64,000 nt of DNA from Actinomycetales bacterium (GTDB lineage: Bacteria; Actinomycetota; Actinomycetes; S36-B12; UBA5976). The stretch lies in NCBI GenBank assembly GCA_027484085.1, contig JAIXQF010000004.1, forward strand, positions 444,162 to 508,161, given 5' to 3'. The notes under the pieces were generated by a model that worked only from the letters and a program-made list of their open reading frames with translations, was not told the origin of the DNA and did not search any database. This document shows, piece by piece, positions 16,542-25,585 of the stretch (position 1 is the stretch's first letter; each line of letters opens with the position of its first letter). The position numbers and the translations under genes are program-made.

Positions 16542-17414
16542 TTACTTGTACATCCAAGAGTAAATATCTGGACGTCGGTCATTCCAAACTGGCCAGTCTT
16601 TGCGAGCCTTTTCAAGCAATGACATGTCGAGTTCTGCGTGGATGATTTCTGGGTACGTGTGGCCACCAGCTTCAGCCAGAACTTCACCGGTCGGAGCAAT
16701 TACACAAGAGCGGCCAAAGAAGTCATGAGTTTTTCCGCCGCAAGTTTCTTCGCCAGAACGATTTGAGGCAATAACGAACACGCCCATCTCCATAGCACGA
16801 AGACGCAAGTCATTAATGAATAACGATTCCCGCCAACCTAGCGATGACACTGCAAGTAAAACAACATCGGCACCCAATGCCCGGTTTGCCAACCATGGTT
16901 CAGAGAACGCCCGGTCGTAACAAATCAATGCGCCCGTTGAAACTCCATCAATATCAAAATTCATTGGACCAGGTCCCGCAGTGCAGTATTCATCTTCATG
17001 CACATCCAAAGTTGGCATGTGCACTGATGGTGCAGTTAGTTTGCGAAACGCTGGATAGGTATTTCCATCGTGAGTCTTGCCGTGCACAACTTCACCGTTG
17101 CGATTGAGAATCACAAGTGAGTTGTAGCGCACATCATTATCGAGCTCGTACATTCCAAAACCAAGTGCGGTGTTGTGATCTTTTGCAAACTTTGCGAAGG
17201 CTGCAGTAGATGCGCCACCGACCACCGGTTCAGCCCATTCGCGATACTTAGGACTCTTGTCGCCAGCGGCGAAGTACGGAGTAGTCGCCAATTCAGGCAA
17301 CAGAATCAGGTCCGGATTGGTCTTCGCGGCCTCTTCAGATAGTTCGAGCAACATTGCAACGTTTTCGGAAACATTCTGTGTGCAGTTTCCACTTTGAACT
17401 ACTGAGACCTTCAC
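16542..17414 (-). CDS. Nitrilase-superfamily carbon-nitrogen hydrolase (amidase/carbamoylase type)
   Basis: A 290-residue thiol hydrolase for amide, nitrile or N-carbamoyl C-N bonds. The start is GTG 17414 (VKVSVVQSGN), preceded by a strong AGGAGG. The track ATG at 17444 lacks one. The catalytic triad is complete: Glu41 in LLPELA, Lys125 in AFRKLTAP, Cys165 in LICYDRAFSEP. The lower part (NRSGEET, FFGRSCVIAPTGEVLAEAG) is typical of carbamoylases and aliphatic amidases. Beside RutA it could do the RutB job of removing the ureido group, or hydrolyse another amide. It stands alone on the minus strand with its own operator (site 4) 52 bases upstream. Confidence 0.88.
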   Translation of the reverse strand: MKVSVVQSGNCTQNVSENVAMLLELSEEAAKTNPDLILLPELATTPYFAAGDKSPKYREWAEPVVGGASTAAFAKFAKDHNTALGFGMYELDNDVRYNSLVILNRNGEVVHGKTHDGNTYPAFRKLTAPSVHMPTLDVHEDEYCTAGPGPMNFDIDGVSTGALICYDRAFSEPWLANRALGADVVLLAVSSLGWRESLFINDLRLRAMEMGVFVIASNRSGEETCGGKTHDFFGRSCVIAPTGEVLAEAGGHTYPEIIHAELDMSLLEKARKDWPVWNDRRPDIYSWMYK

Positions 17415-17465
17415 TGATCCTCCTGAATTGGAATATGTGCCCAAACTAATGGAAATTTTCGTGCT

Positions 17466-17475
17466 TCGTATACAA
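17466..17475. promoter_or_regulatory. GntR-type operator TCGTATACAA (site 4)
   Basis: Nine of ten bases match the motif. It lies 52 bases upstream of the amidase GTG on the minus strand. Confidence 0.65.
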
Positions 17476-17607
17476 AATCAAAACAATGCCAAGAATGTGC
17501 AAAATCAGGCCAGGAAGGTGATTTACCCCAGAAAACCCCGAAAACGGGCAAAATGGCCACTTTTCTGACTTAAATGCCCAGCGACTCAAGTTCCTGTTAT
17601 CTGAATG

Positions 17608-17617
17608 TTGTATACAA
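17608..17617. promoter_or_regulatory. GntR-type operator TTGTATACAA (site 5)
   Basis: A perfect palindrome 103 bases upstream of the ABC transporter permease start. Confidence 0.75.
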
Positions 17618-17719
17618 AGTTCTCGAAATTGCCTGCACTAGCCCTATTTTTCCCGCAGACTTACACTCATCGGAAGTCGTTTTTTGGGATGATCTAATCC
17701 GAGGGGATAGGGAGAATAC

Positions 17720-18745
17720 GTGTCGCAGACCGTTTCGTTACGTCGGTTAAATCTTCGTCGTAAGAGCAGCAAGGACAACACCAGTGCTGCCGTATCAGCG
17801 AGCTATCGAATTCAGGCTTATGCAATTTTGGTTGCCTGGCTAGCCCTCTTCTTAGTCTTTAGTTTGTTGTTGCCTGAAGTTTTTCCAACTTGGCAAAACG
17901 TAACTTCAATTGCGAATCAGAAGGCTGCAACAGTTTTACTAACCCTTGGTTTAGTTTTTGCACTTTCTGCTGGTGAATTTGATCTTTCTATCGGTGGCGC
18001 AGTTTCGATGGGTGCAGCTATTCCGGCTTGGCTTGCTACTAAGCACGGCATCTCATTACCAGTTGCAATTTTGATCGCACTAGTTTTCGCAGCGCTGTTT
18101 GGTTTTATGAATGGCTTACTAAGTGTTAAGGCCAAGATCCCATCCTTGGTGGTAACGCTCGGCACGGGAACCGCGCTAGGTGGAATTGTTAGTGGCCTGG
18201 CAGGCAATACAACACTTAGTGTTCAAAACTTTTCATTCGTAGCACTTGTTAAGACACGTATCTTCGGGTTCTATGCAGCCTTTTGGTTCATGCTTATCTT
18301 GGCTTTGATCGCCTGGTACATATTGGAGCACACTCCAATCGGACGCCAACTTTACTTCGTCGGACAAGGTCGCGAAGTTGCACGCTTAGCTGGTATTCGG
18401 ACTAACGCTTATCGCTACTACTCGCTAATTCTTTGTTCAACTTTGGCTGCCCTAGCTGGTGCCATGGTTCTAACTACTGCCGGTGCTGCACAATCAAGCA
18501 TCGGTAAGTCATATGTGTTGCCAGCCTTCGCGGCAGCATTCCTTGGTTCAACTGCAATACGACCTGGACGCTTCAATGTCTGGGGAACTCTTGTAGCTGT
18601 ATATTTCCTCGAAACCGGAATCACGGGCTTACAGCTCAAGGGCTTCGAGGTTTGGATTACAGATGTGTTCTACGGACTCGCGCTTGTTATTGGCGTGCTC
18701 GTAGCCACAGTGGCATCCAACCTTCGGTCGCGGTCGAGTGACTGA
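17720..18745 (+). CDS. ABC transporter permease, sugar/nucleoside (RbsC) type
   Basis: A 341-residue inner-membrane permease of the BPD_transp_2 family (RbsC, XylH, AraH). A basic cytoplasmic leader of about 30 residues (SLRRLNLRRKSSKDN) precedes 8-10 hydrophobic segments. The family motifs LTLGLVFALSAGEFDLSIGGAVSMGAAIPA, GFMNGLLSVKAKIPSLVVTLGT and FLGSTAIRPGRFNVWGTLVAV are present. The start is GTG 17720 with GGGAGA upstream. It forms an operon with the binding protein and ATPase that follow. A single permease gene would act as a homodimer. Its ligand is probably the compound degraded by the surrounding genes, not necessarily a sugar. Confidence 0.92.
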   Translation: MSQTVSLRRLNLRRKSSKDNTSAAVSASYRIQAYAILVAWLALFLVFSLLLPEVFPTWQNVTSIANQKAATVLLTLGLVFALSAGEFDLSIGGAVSMGAAIPAWLATKHGISLPVAILIALVFAALFGFMNGLLSVKAKIPSLVVTLGTGTALGGIVSGLAGNTTLSVQNFSFVALVKTRIFGFYAAFWFMLILALIAWYILEHTPIGRQLYFVGQGREVARLAGIRTNAYRYYSLILCSTLAALAGAMVLTTAGAAQSSIGKSYVLPAFAAAFLGSTAIRPGRFNVWGTLVAVYFLETGITGLQLKGFEVWITDVFYGLALVIGVLVATVASNLRSRSSD

Positions 18746-18772
18746 ATCAAAACAATGGGAAAGGTACGTCTA

Positions 18773-19918
18773 ATGCGCGCACAGAAGAAAATGCGTTACG
18801 GCTTCGTAGCCGCCGCACTTGCTGCCGGGCTAGTTTTGAGCGGTTGCTCAAGCTCGTCTGAAGAAGCAGCTCCAACCGAATCCGCAACTGGTTCAGCTGA
18901 TGGTTTGGCAACAGCACAGGCAGCATACGACGCTGCGTTAGCTGCCTCGCTAACCTTCGCTTACCCAGGCGATGCGTTTGACGCATCAGCTGCATCTGGC
19001 AAGAAGGTTGCAATGATTTCGATCAACGACCAGATTCCAGTATTGAAGCAGTGGACCGACACAATCAAAGCTGGCCTCGAGTCACAGGGTGTAATCGTGA
19101 CCCAGACAAGCGATGCTGGTGGCGTTATTGATCCACTACCTAAGTTCTTCGCACAGGCAGTAACTGACAAGGTTGACCTAATCGTCACCAACGCAGTTCC
19201 AGCTGCACTTATTCCACTAGCTGACTTGGGCGACATTCCAGTAATGACAACCAACCAGACTGCTGCTCCAGGTGTTGCTGTAGCTGACGGCATTGCCGCC
19301 GATCCATCTTTCGATTACACAATCCCAGCAAGCCTTATGGCTGACTGGTTCTGTGTAACCGGTGCTGGTGCAGGTAACGCAGTTGTATGGGGATCTGAAG
19401 GCCAAGCCTCCAGCCCAATCATGATTGACACCATCAAGGCACGTGTGGCAGAAGTTTGCCCAGACGCCAAGGTTGATTACCAGGATGCACCGCTTGCAAC
19501 ATGGTTCGATGGAACACTTGATGGTGTTGCAAAGAACGCTGTTACAGCAGATCCTTCAATCACTCATCTGATGCCAATCTACGACGGCATGACTATCGCT
19601 ACTGGCGCTGGTCTTGATGCTGCTGGTTCAGCAGCCATCCAGTCATCGTTCAACATGACTCCTGCAGTAGCTGCTGGTATTGGTTCTGGTTCAGTAAAGA
19701 TGGACGTTGGTTGTCCAAATGACTGGTTCTCATACGCAACGGCTGATGCAGCCCTACGTCTGTTGACCGGTAATGCTGTGCCTGATAACTACGGAATCAC
19801 CTGCAAGGTATTCGATGAATCCAACATTGGTTCAATCGATGCGACTGTAGAAAATTCTGTTAACTGGTACGGAATTGACTTTGCAGCTGAATTCGCAAAG
19901 TACTGGACCGCTAGCTAG
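18773..19918 (+). CDS. ABC transporter substrate-binding lipoprotein
   Basis: A 381-residue extracytoplasmic solute-binding protein of the periplasmic-binding type-1 (RbsB/BmpA-like) fold. I take ATG 18773 (MRAQKKMRYGF) with AAAGG upstream rather than 18755. The signal peptide ends in the lipobox VLSGC, followed by a Ser/Glu-rich linker. The mature part shows KKVAMISINDQIPVLKQWTDTIKAGLESQGV (first strand and helix of the N-lobe), KVDLIVTNAV and NAVVWGSEG. It has four Cys in the C-lobe half (WFCVTG, EVCPDA, GCPND, ITCKV), which may form disulfides. Encoded between permease and ATPase. The ligand is unknown. The strong hairpin after the gene fits the usual need for excess binding protein. Confidence 0.9.
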   Translation: MRAQKKMRYGFVAAALAAGLVLSGCSSSSEEAAPTESATGSADGLATAQAAYDAALAASLTFAYPGDAFDASAASGKKVAMISINDQIPVLKQWTDTIKAGLESQGVIVTQTSDAGGVIDPLPKFFAQAVTDKVDLIVTNAVPAALIPLADLGDIPVMTTNQTAAPGVAVADGIAADPSFDYTIPASLMADWFCVTGAGAGNAVVWGSEGQASSPIMIDTIKARVAEVCPDAKVDYQDAPLATWFDGTLDGVAKNAVTADPSITHLMPIYDGMTIATGAGLDAAGSAAIQSSFNMTPAVAAGIGSGSVKMDVGCPNDWFSYATADAALRLLTGNAVPDNYGITCKVFDESNIGSIDATVENSVNWYGIDFAAEFAKYWTAS

Positions 19919-19926
19919 TTATTAGT

Positions 19927-19966
19927 TGTGACTGGTTGAAGTCAGCAATGGCTTCAACCAGTCACA
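19927..19966 (+). other. Intercistronic hairpin after the binding-protein gene
   Basis: A perfect 15-bp stem TGTGACTGGTTGAAG / CTTCAACCAGTCACA with a 10-base loop, followed by CTCTTCTTT. It lies in the 119-base gap between the binding-protein gene and the ATPase gene. It probably protects the upstream mRNA end and partly terminates, so that more binding protein than ATPase is made. Confidence 0.7.
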
Positions 19967-20037
19967 CTCTTCTTTAAGTTTGCAAGATAAAAGTTTTAAG
20001 AAATTAAGTTCAAGTTCTTAGCGCGTAGGAGATTAAA

Positions 20038-22257
20038 GTGACCGATGACAGTGGCATCCGCCCAGTCCTTGAGTTCACCAATCTGTCCAAAACTTTTGGT
20101 CCAACTAAAGCGCTATCAAATGTAGATTTCGACGTTCGCCCCGGTGAAATTCACGGGCTAGTAGGTCGTAACGGGTCTGGTAAATCGACCCTAATCAAAG
20201 TTCTTAGTGGCTTTCATGACCCAGATCGTGGCACCAAGCTAGTTCTTCGCGGCGAAGACATCGAGTTGCCACTTCGCGGTAACGATGCCGCACAACTCGG
20301 AATGGTTTTCGTGCACCAAGATCTTGGCCTGGTTCCAGCCTTTAGCATTCTAGAAAATCTGCGCCTTGGCACTTGGCGTCGTTCTGGACTTTCAAAAATT
20401 CCGTGGGCCGATGAGAAAAGCGCTGTCGCTTATCAACTTTCACAGTTTGGTCTGAAGTGGGATCCACTTACGCCTGTTGGCGCATTGCCGCCAGTAGATC
20501 GTGCGATCGTGGCTATCGCTCGTGCGATACGAGAAATCGCAACTAATCCAGAAGGACACGTACTCGTCCTCGATGAACCAACCGCCTACTTGCCAAGTGA
20601 ATCTGTCGACAAACTCTTTGACGCGGTTAGGAAGGTAACTCGCCAAGGAACTGGTGTTGTATTCATTAGTCATCGCACTGATGAAATTTTGAATTTAACT
20701 GATCGCATTTCAGTGCTGCGCGATGGTCGCAAGGTTGCCACCGTCAACACAAAGGAAACTAAAGAAGCTGACTTAGTCGCCATGATTTTGGGTCAGTCCT
20801 TGAATGCGTTTTATCCAGATCATGTGCCAACTCCGTCTAAGGAAGTGGTCCTGCAAACCAAGAACATGGCAGCCGGAAGCATTCCGAAACTTAACATCAC
20901 GCTTCGTCGTGGTGAGGTACTTGGAATGACCGGCCTAATGGGCGCAGGTCACGACCAGGTCCCTTACGCATTGTTTGGCGCAATTGAACATTCAGACGGA
21001 ACCATCACTATCAAGAACAAGAAGTTTGAAAAGGAAGAGTTAAATCCGCGCAAGGCAGTAGGTGCTGGAGTTGCACTTCTTCCTGGAGATAGAACTGGAG
21101 CTAGCGGTGTATTGCTAGCAACTCTTACTGACAACGTTGGTATGCCAGTCTTGAGTAAATACTTCACTGCTGGCCGCCTACGTCGTAACAAGTTGAAAAA
21201 AGACGTAGGGGAGTTACTTCGTCGCTTTGATGTGAAGCCACCAGTTCCAGGCATCGAACTTCGCAAACTCTCGGGCGGAAACCAACAGAAGGCTCTACTC
21301 GCAAAGTGGATTCAAATTAAGCCAGATGTACTTTTGTTGCACGAACCAACTCAAGGTGTTGACGTCGGTAGTAAAGCTGCGATTTTCGAAAAGATTGCTG
21401 ATGCGGCTCGTGGTGGCACTGGTGTGATCGTGGCTTCGGCTGAGCACGAGGACTTAGCCAACATCTGTAATCGCGTGCTTATCTTCGCTGAAGGTAAAGT
21501 CGTTGCAGAGTTGACGGGGCGCGAGTTAACCCCAGAAAAAATTGTGGAATTAAGTTACCTAGGAACGCGTAAGGGCGGCGGCATCAAGCGCGGCTTCGTC
21601 TGGCGTCCTCACATGAATGGTCTGAAGGGCCCATATTTACATGTAACGCGTAACTACACCTGGTCACCGCACAAGATTGGTTACAGGACTGAAGTTGAGT
21701 GGCCAACTCCACCACCACCTCCGGTGCAGTACGAGAAGCAACCTTCTACGTTCGTTTGGTCTCCACATTCTGTCGGATTCGTAAAGCGCGAGTACCGCTG
21801 GTTCCCACATCACGTGGGTATGCAAAATACTCCAATGCCTTATCCAGGTCCACGGCGTGTCAAGGTTGAGCGTGAATTCACGCTGGTGCCAACAGGCGAA
21901 TTGAGCTCATTCTTTGTTTGGCGTCCGCATTACGTTGGCAACAACGAACCGGTTTACTTGGGTCCAAAGGACGCTGATAAGTGGAAGACCGAGCTTGCTG
22001 CGTCACTGGCAGCAATGGTGGCTCGCGGCGAAATCACTTCGATAATTGCCGAGAAGATGGCAAAGGCTGCTGGAGTCTCGGTTGGTCAAGCCCAGGACTT
22101 ACGAGTAACAGTCGAGTTGGATGTCCGAACTCGCAATAAGGGCAACTTGGCAGACATCGATCGCCTGAAGTTTGCGCTACTGAACATGGATCAGAACTTG
22201 GTAGATGTAAACGGAGTTCGCATTACCGATGTGTCTTTGCAAGCCAAAGATTCTTAA
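20038..22257 (+). CDS. Double ABC ATPase with unusual WxPHxxG-repeat C-terminal extension
   Basis: A 739-residue ATPase of the RbsA/MglA type (usually about 500). Two ABC modules are present. Module 1 (1-250) has Walker A GRNGSGKST, Walker B VLVLDEPTAYL and the H-loop VFISHR, but its signature motif is degenerate (PPVDRAIVAIARAI). Module 2 (265-505) has no Walker A (TGLMGAGHDQV), signature LSGGNQQKALLAKW and LLLHEPTQGVDVG; loss of Walker A in the second half is common in this family. After residue 517 comes a 222-residue extension: five motifs of the form aromatic-x-W-x-P-H-x-x-G at about 520 (FVWRPHMNG), 540 (YTWSPHKIG), 572 (FVWSPHSVG), 586 (YRWFPHHVG) and 626 (FVWRPHYVG), with a PTPPPPP linker and then a helical charged tail. 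I know of no domain like it. It has no membrane segment and is presumably cytoplasmic. GTG start. Confidence 0.92.
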   Translation: MTDDSGIRPVLEFTNLSKTFGPTKALSNVDFDVRPGEIHGLVGRNGSGKSTLIKVLSGFHDPDRGTKLVLRGEDIELPLRGNDAAQLGMVFVHQDLGLVPAFSILENLRLGTWRRSGLSKIPWADEKSAVAYQLSQFGLKWDPLTPVGALPPVDRAIVAIARAIREIATNPEGHVLVLDEPTAYLPSESVDKLFDAVRKVTRQGTGVVFISHRTDEILNLTDRISVLRDGRKVATVNTKETKEADLVAMILGQSLNAFYPDHVPTPSKEVVLQTKNMAAGSIPKLNITLRRGEVLGMTGLMGAGHDQVPYALFGAIEHSDGTITIKNKKFEKEELNPRKAVGAGVALLPGDRTGASGVLLATLTDNVGMPVLSKYFTAGRLRRNKLKKDVGELLRRFDVKPPVPGIELRKLSGGNQQKALLAKWIQIKPDVLLLHEPTQGVDVGSKAAIFEKIADAARGGTGVIVASAEHEDLANICNRVLIFAEGKVVAELTGRELTPEKIVELSYLGTRKGGGIKRGFVWRPHMNGLKGPYLHVTRNYTWSPHKIGYRTEVEWPTPPPPPVQYEKQPSTFVWSPHSVGFVKREYRWFPHHVGMQNTPMPYPGPRRVKVEREFTLVPTGELSSFFVWRPHYVGNNEPVYLGPKDADKWKTELAASLAAMVARGEITSIIAEKMAKAAGVSVGQAQDLRVTVELDVRTRNKGNLADIDRLKFALLNMDQNLVDVNGVRITDVSLQAKDS
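21595..21936 (+). repeat. Region encoding five W-x-P-H-x-x-G motifs
   Basis: In-frame protein repeats within the ATPase extension, spaced 20, 32, 14 and 40 residues. The DNA of the copies differs clearly between units (TGGCGTCCTCAC, TGGTCACCGCAC, TGGTCTCCACAT, TGGTTCCCACAT, TGGCGTCCGCAT), so the motifs are old and kept by selection rather than recently duplicated. Confidence 0.85.
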
Positions 22258-22260
22258 GTT

Positions 22261-23637
22261 CTAAACCGCTGCAAGTGATTTCAAGCTCGTCGCAACTGAT
22301 TCGGCCCAGGTTCGGGAATCAAAATCATTAATCTGTGTCTTTAGCGCAACTGACATTTCGTTTCGGACATTTTCATCTAGGTTTGCTGCGGCTTCAAGTG
22401 CCCGAATTATGCTCGCCTCGCTCGCATCTCGTGCAACTACACAAAATGACTCAAGTTCGGCCATTGCGCCGACTTCTGAAGTACTTACGATGACACCATT
22501 TCTAGCATTTAAGACCGCACCTTCTTTAACAACCAGATTTAGCCCATCTGCCACAGAACAGGCAATCAAGAAGTCATAGCGAGTAAGTGCTTGAGTGGCT
22601 CGCTGGTAATCATTTCCGACATGAAGCCGAATAGGCGAGTAGCCCAGATAACTCAGAACAGAGTTGCTGGTCTGTACACATTCCGTAATTTCTACCAGCA
22701 GCTTCTGGTACTCGGGCCATTGTTGGCGCGATGGCACCACGTACAAATCCAGAAACTTTCGAGATTGTGATTCTTTCAAGCCTGCGACGTACTTAGTAAA
22801 TGCAGTTATGGTCGTCACGGTGTTCTTTATTGGGTCAGATCGTGCAATGTGAACATAGCTAGTATCACCATCAGCCAAATTGATTTGCGACTCATGATTA
22901 GCGGCAAGTTTTTGCAGAGCTTGAACGTTTACCGAGACCGGATTGACTTTTAGGTTTGCACCAAGTGCCTTTTGGCCAAGATGCGTGCTCACAAAATCTT
23001 CAAAAGCCACTAGGTCGCGTTTGGTTTGAAACTCGATTACATCTGCTGCCAACATCCCAATAGCTAGGAACTTCAAAACTTCGATACTGAAATGCGCGAG
23101 CGGACCTGTCTTGGGCCAGGGTGCATGCAGAAAAAACGAAATCGATTCGGCTACTTCTAGCTCGCGAAGCGCCCGTGGAACTTGGGAAAGTTGAAAGTCA
23201 TTAACGAGAAACCCATCACTACCAGAGCTAACAGATTTGCTTGCCAGGGCACGGGAAATGGTGGCGATGGAATCCAGGTAAGTGGCTAAATCAATTTCAT
23301 CGATCGCGGGTATCGATAAGCCATGGAGAAGTGGCCAAATGTATTTCGTGCAAAACCAGTCTGAACGATTTAGCTGAGTGTCATCAACTTCGGCCAATAC
23401 GATGTTGATTTCGTTATGAAAGTCTTGATCCGAAATTTTTGTAAATGGGTATTGGCTGGGAAGGTCAATTTGGCTTTGGGCAGTAAGTGAAGTCCAGGTG
23501 ATGTCAGCAAATTCGGCTAATGCAGGTAAGACTCTTGTCAGGCCGCCGACGTGTTCAACCGTTATTTGCAAATCTGGAGACTGATGAATCGGTGCCCGCC
23601 TTGAGAGCACACCAATGTTCATGCAACTTTCGGTCAC
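22261..23637 (-). CDS. GT20-family glycosyltransferase (trehalose-6-phosphate-synthase-like)
   Basis: A 458-residue GT-B retaining glycosyltransferase of family 20, which usually joins a nucleotide sugar to a sugar phosphate. Visible blocks: HVGGLTRVLPALAEF (donor loop), LVNDFQLSQVPRALRE (acceptor D), FFLHAPWPKTGPLAHF (the usual HxPFPP is altered), DVIEFQTKRDLVAFEDF, IARSDPIKN (R, D and K of the usual ERLDYSKG kept), and ACSVADGLNLVVKEG. The divergence from normal OtsA motifs suggests another acceptor, such as glycerate/glycerol phosphate. It is the last gene of a nine-gene minus-strand run beginning at 31811 and lies 8 bases after the methyltransferase. The start could also be the ATG at residue 6 (MNIGVLSRR). 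It ends 3 bases from the ABC ATPase stop. Confidence 0.85.
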   Translation of the reverse strand: MTESCMNIGVLSRRAPIHQSPDLQITVEHVGGLTRVLPALAEFADITWTSLTAQSQIDLPSQYPFTKISDQDFHNEINIVLAEVDDTQLNRSDWFCTKYIWPLLHGLSIPAIDEIDLATYLDSIATISRALASKSVSSGSDGFLVNDFQLSQVPRALRELEVAESISFFLHAPWPKTGPLAHFSIEVLKFLAIGMLAADVIEFQTKRDLVAFEDFVSTHLGQKALGANLKVNPVSVNVQALQKLAANHESQINLADGDTSYVHIARSDPIKNTVTTITAFTKYVAGLKESQSRKFLDLYVVPSRQQWPEYQKLLVEITECVQTSNSVLSYLGYSPIRLHVGNDYQRATQALTRYDFLIACSVADGLNLVVKEGAVLNARNGVIVSTSEVGAMAELESFCVVARDASEASIIRALEAAANLDENVRNEMSVALKTQINDFDSRTWAESVATSLKSLAAV

Positions 23638-23645
23638 AAAATCAC

Positions 23646-24362
23646 TTAAGCCTTGCGGGCTCGAACTTCAAGCCGGACGTAATCAAGGGTGTTGTCTGTT
23701 AGAAGATCAGACATCTGGTTAATCTGTTCGTCATTCCATTCTCGGAAAACTAAAGTTCGCAAGTAGGTAGCAAGCGTTTCTTTGTTTGGCAGTGGTGTTG
23801 GATGTGGGCGAAGACTTACTTTGATGTCAATAAACCCAGCTTCTGCTAGTAATTTCTCTGTATCGCCGACATTTGCGTAGTACCAATTTGGAAATGTAAT
23901 GTTCGGATCAATTTGTGGCACAAGCGCCAATGTCTTGGCTAGATTTCCAAAGCCACCACAGTCAGTAGCAATTCGGCCACCTGGCTTTAAGGCAGCGAAG
24001 AAATGGCGCCAAACATTGTTGTGATCGCTGAGCCAGTGCAGCGCAGCCACCGACATGATGGCATCAACGCTTTCGGGCTCAACTGGAAGCGCTTTATCCA
24101 GGTCACCTTCCAAGATTTGAACGCGAGAATCTTGGCCAAAACGACTTCGGCATTGATCCAGCATGGTGCTACTTTGATCTACGCAAATCAAGGAGCCTTC
24201 AGATAGTTGCTCGAGAGCTAACTGAGCATCACGGCCTGTGCCACAGCCAGCGTCCAGCAGTAATTCAGTTGGTAGCAGACTTAATGCTTCGATTGTTCGC
24301 TTACCCCATTGCTCGTGGGGAAGCGGTAGCGCGTCATAGGCGACGCCATCCCAGGCTTTCAC
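23646..24362 (-). CDS. SAM-dependent methyltransferase (class I)
   Basis: A 238-residue Rossmann-fold methyltransferase similar to trans-aconitate methyltransferases. Motif I LLDAGCGTGRDAQ binds SAM, followed by the acidic loop ICVDQSS, EGDLDKALPVEPESVDAIMSVAALHWL (motifs II-III) and LKPGGRIATD. The acceptor is unknown and is probably a small carboxylic acid or a polar metabolite. It overlaps the second CoA-transferase by 4 bases and precedes the GT20 gene by 8 bases, so it belongs to the nine-gene run. Confidence 0.88.
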   Translation of the reverse strand: MKAWDGVAYDALPLPHEQWGKRTIEALSLLPTELLLDAGCGTGRDAQLALEQLSEGSLICVDQSSTMLDQCRSRFGQDSRVQILEGDLDKALPVEPESVDAIMSVAALHWLSDHNNVWRHFFAALKPGGRIATDCGGFGNLAKTLALVPQIDPNITFPNWYYANVGDTEKLLAEAGFIDIKVSLRPHPTPLPNKETLATYLRTLVFREWNDEQINQMSDLLTDNTLDYVRLEVRARKA

Positions 24363-25564
24363 TTAGATTCCCCAAAGGCTCCAGTTGCCTCAAGCGCTTT
24401 GATTTGTTCGTCGCTTAAGTCCAAAAGCTCTTTCAAGACCGAGATCGTGTGCTCACCGCGCTTGGGAGCGCGCTGGTAAGTATTTCGCTTTGGCCCGACG
24501 TTCACTGGCGAAGCTGGAGTGCGCAACTTTCCGAAGTACTCGTGATCACTGTGCGCAATCATTTGCCGTGCAATTGTGTGATCTTCTTTGAATGCTTGTT
24601 CGATGGTGTTAACGGGCGCACTTGGTACGCCAGCGGGAATCAAATCTGAAAGCCACTCTGCAGTTGTTCGAGTTTGGAAGATCTCCTCCAATTGACTTAC
24701 CAAAGCGTCGCGATTTTCATAACGAACTGTGAAGTTGGAGTAATCGGGATTGGTAGCAAGGTCTGGGCGGTTGATTACTTCACACAACCGCTCGTAGAAC
24801 TTTTCTTTTGCACAGCCGATAACGATCCAGTAATCCTTAGTTTGAAAAACTTGGAATGGAACTAGGGACGGATGAGCAGAGTGTGAATGCCGAATTGGTT
24901 CGTGGCCGCCAGATAAATGCCATGCGCCGATGTAACTAGTCATGGAAAGCGCAGTGTCATAGAGCGAAACATCGCAGTCCATGCCAATGCCATCACGCCT
25001 AGCTGCATGAATTCCACTGACAAGAGCAAGGGCTGCAACGAAGCCGCCGGAAAAATCAACAAGTGAGAGGCCACTCTTTGTTGGAGGGCCATCTGGCTCA
25101 CCAGTAAGTGACATCCAGCCAGCCAAACCTTGCAACATGTAGTCATAGCCTGGTTCTTTCGAGCGTGGGCCGCTCATGCCGAAACCACTTAATGAACAGC
25201 AGACAATGGCTGGGTTTAGGTGCTTTAAATCTTCATATGTGATTTTCAACTTTGCTGGAACATCGCCACGCAGGTTCGAATAAACCGCATCACTTTGTTT
25301 GACCAAATCCTCGAACGTGGCTCGCCCGGCTGGGGTTGAAAGATCTAATGAGATCGATTCCTTATTTCGGTTAAAGGCTTCAAAGAATAGGGAATCTTCT
25401 TCGTGAGCGTAAGGCGGAACATATCTGCCAACGTCACCACCTGAGCTGGGATCTTCAATCTTGATTATGCGAGCACCAAGATCAGCTAAGTGCACAGTGC
25501 CAAACGGCCCCGCCCCAAATTGCTCAAGGGAGAGAACGGTGATTCCTTCAAGGGGACGTGGCAT
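24359..25564 (-). CDS. CaiB/BaiF family III CoA-transferase (2)
   Basis: A 401-residue CoA-transferase. The family blocks are GITVLSLEQFGAGPFGTVHLADLGARIIKIEDP, NRNKESISLDLSTPAGRATFEDL, SGFGMSGPRSKEPGYDYMLQGLAGWM and the catalytic Asp in GLSLVDFSGGF. It is only distantly similar to the enzyme at 15311, so the two probably act on different acids of one pathway. It sits between selD (21 bases upstream) and the methyltransferase (4-base overlap). Confidence 0.93.
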   Translation of the reverse strand: MPRPLEGITVLSLEQFGAGPFGTVHLADLGARIIKIEDPSSGGDVGRYVPPYAHEEDSLFFEAFNRNKESISLDLSTPAGRATFEDLVKQSDAVYSNLRGDVPAKLKITYEDLKHLNPAIVCCSLSGFGMSGPRSKEPGYDYMLQGLAGWMSLTGEPDGPPTKSGLSLVDFSGGFVAALALVSGIHAARRDGIGMDCDVSLYDTALSMTSYIGAWHLSGGHEPIRHSHSAHPSLVPFQVFQTKDYWIVIGCAKEKFYERLCEVINRPDLATNPDYSNFTVRYENRDALVSQLEEIFQTRTTAEWLSDLIPAGVPSAPVNTIEQAFKEDHTIARQMIAHSDHEYFGKLRTPASPVNVGPKRNTYQRAPKRGEHTISVLKELLDLSDEQIKALEATGAFGESK

Positions 25565-25585
25565 TATTTATCCTTTTACTAGTTA

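Larger units (their letters stand above)
17415..17719. promoter_or_regulatory. 305-base divergent control region (amidase / ABC transporter)
   Basis: No open reading frame of interest. It holds two operators of the TTGTATACAA type (sites 4 and 5, listed separately) about 13 turns apart. Between them is an A/C-rich stretch with short GAAAA/CAAAA runs. It should contain the promoters of the amidase gene (minus) and of the ABC transporter operon (plus). I could not place -10/-35 boxes with confidence. Confidence 0.7.
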
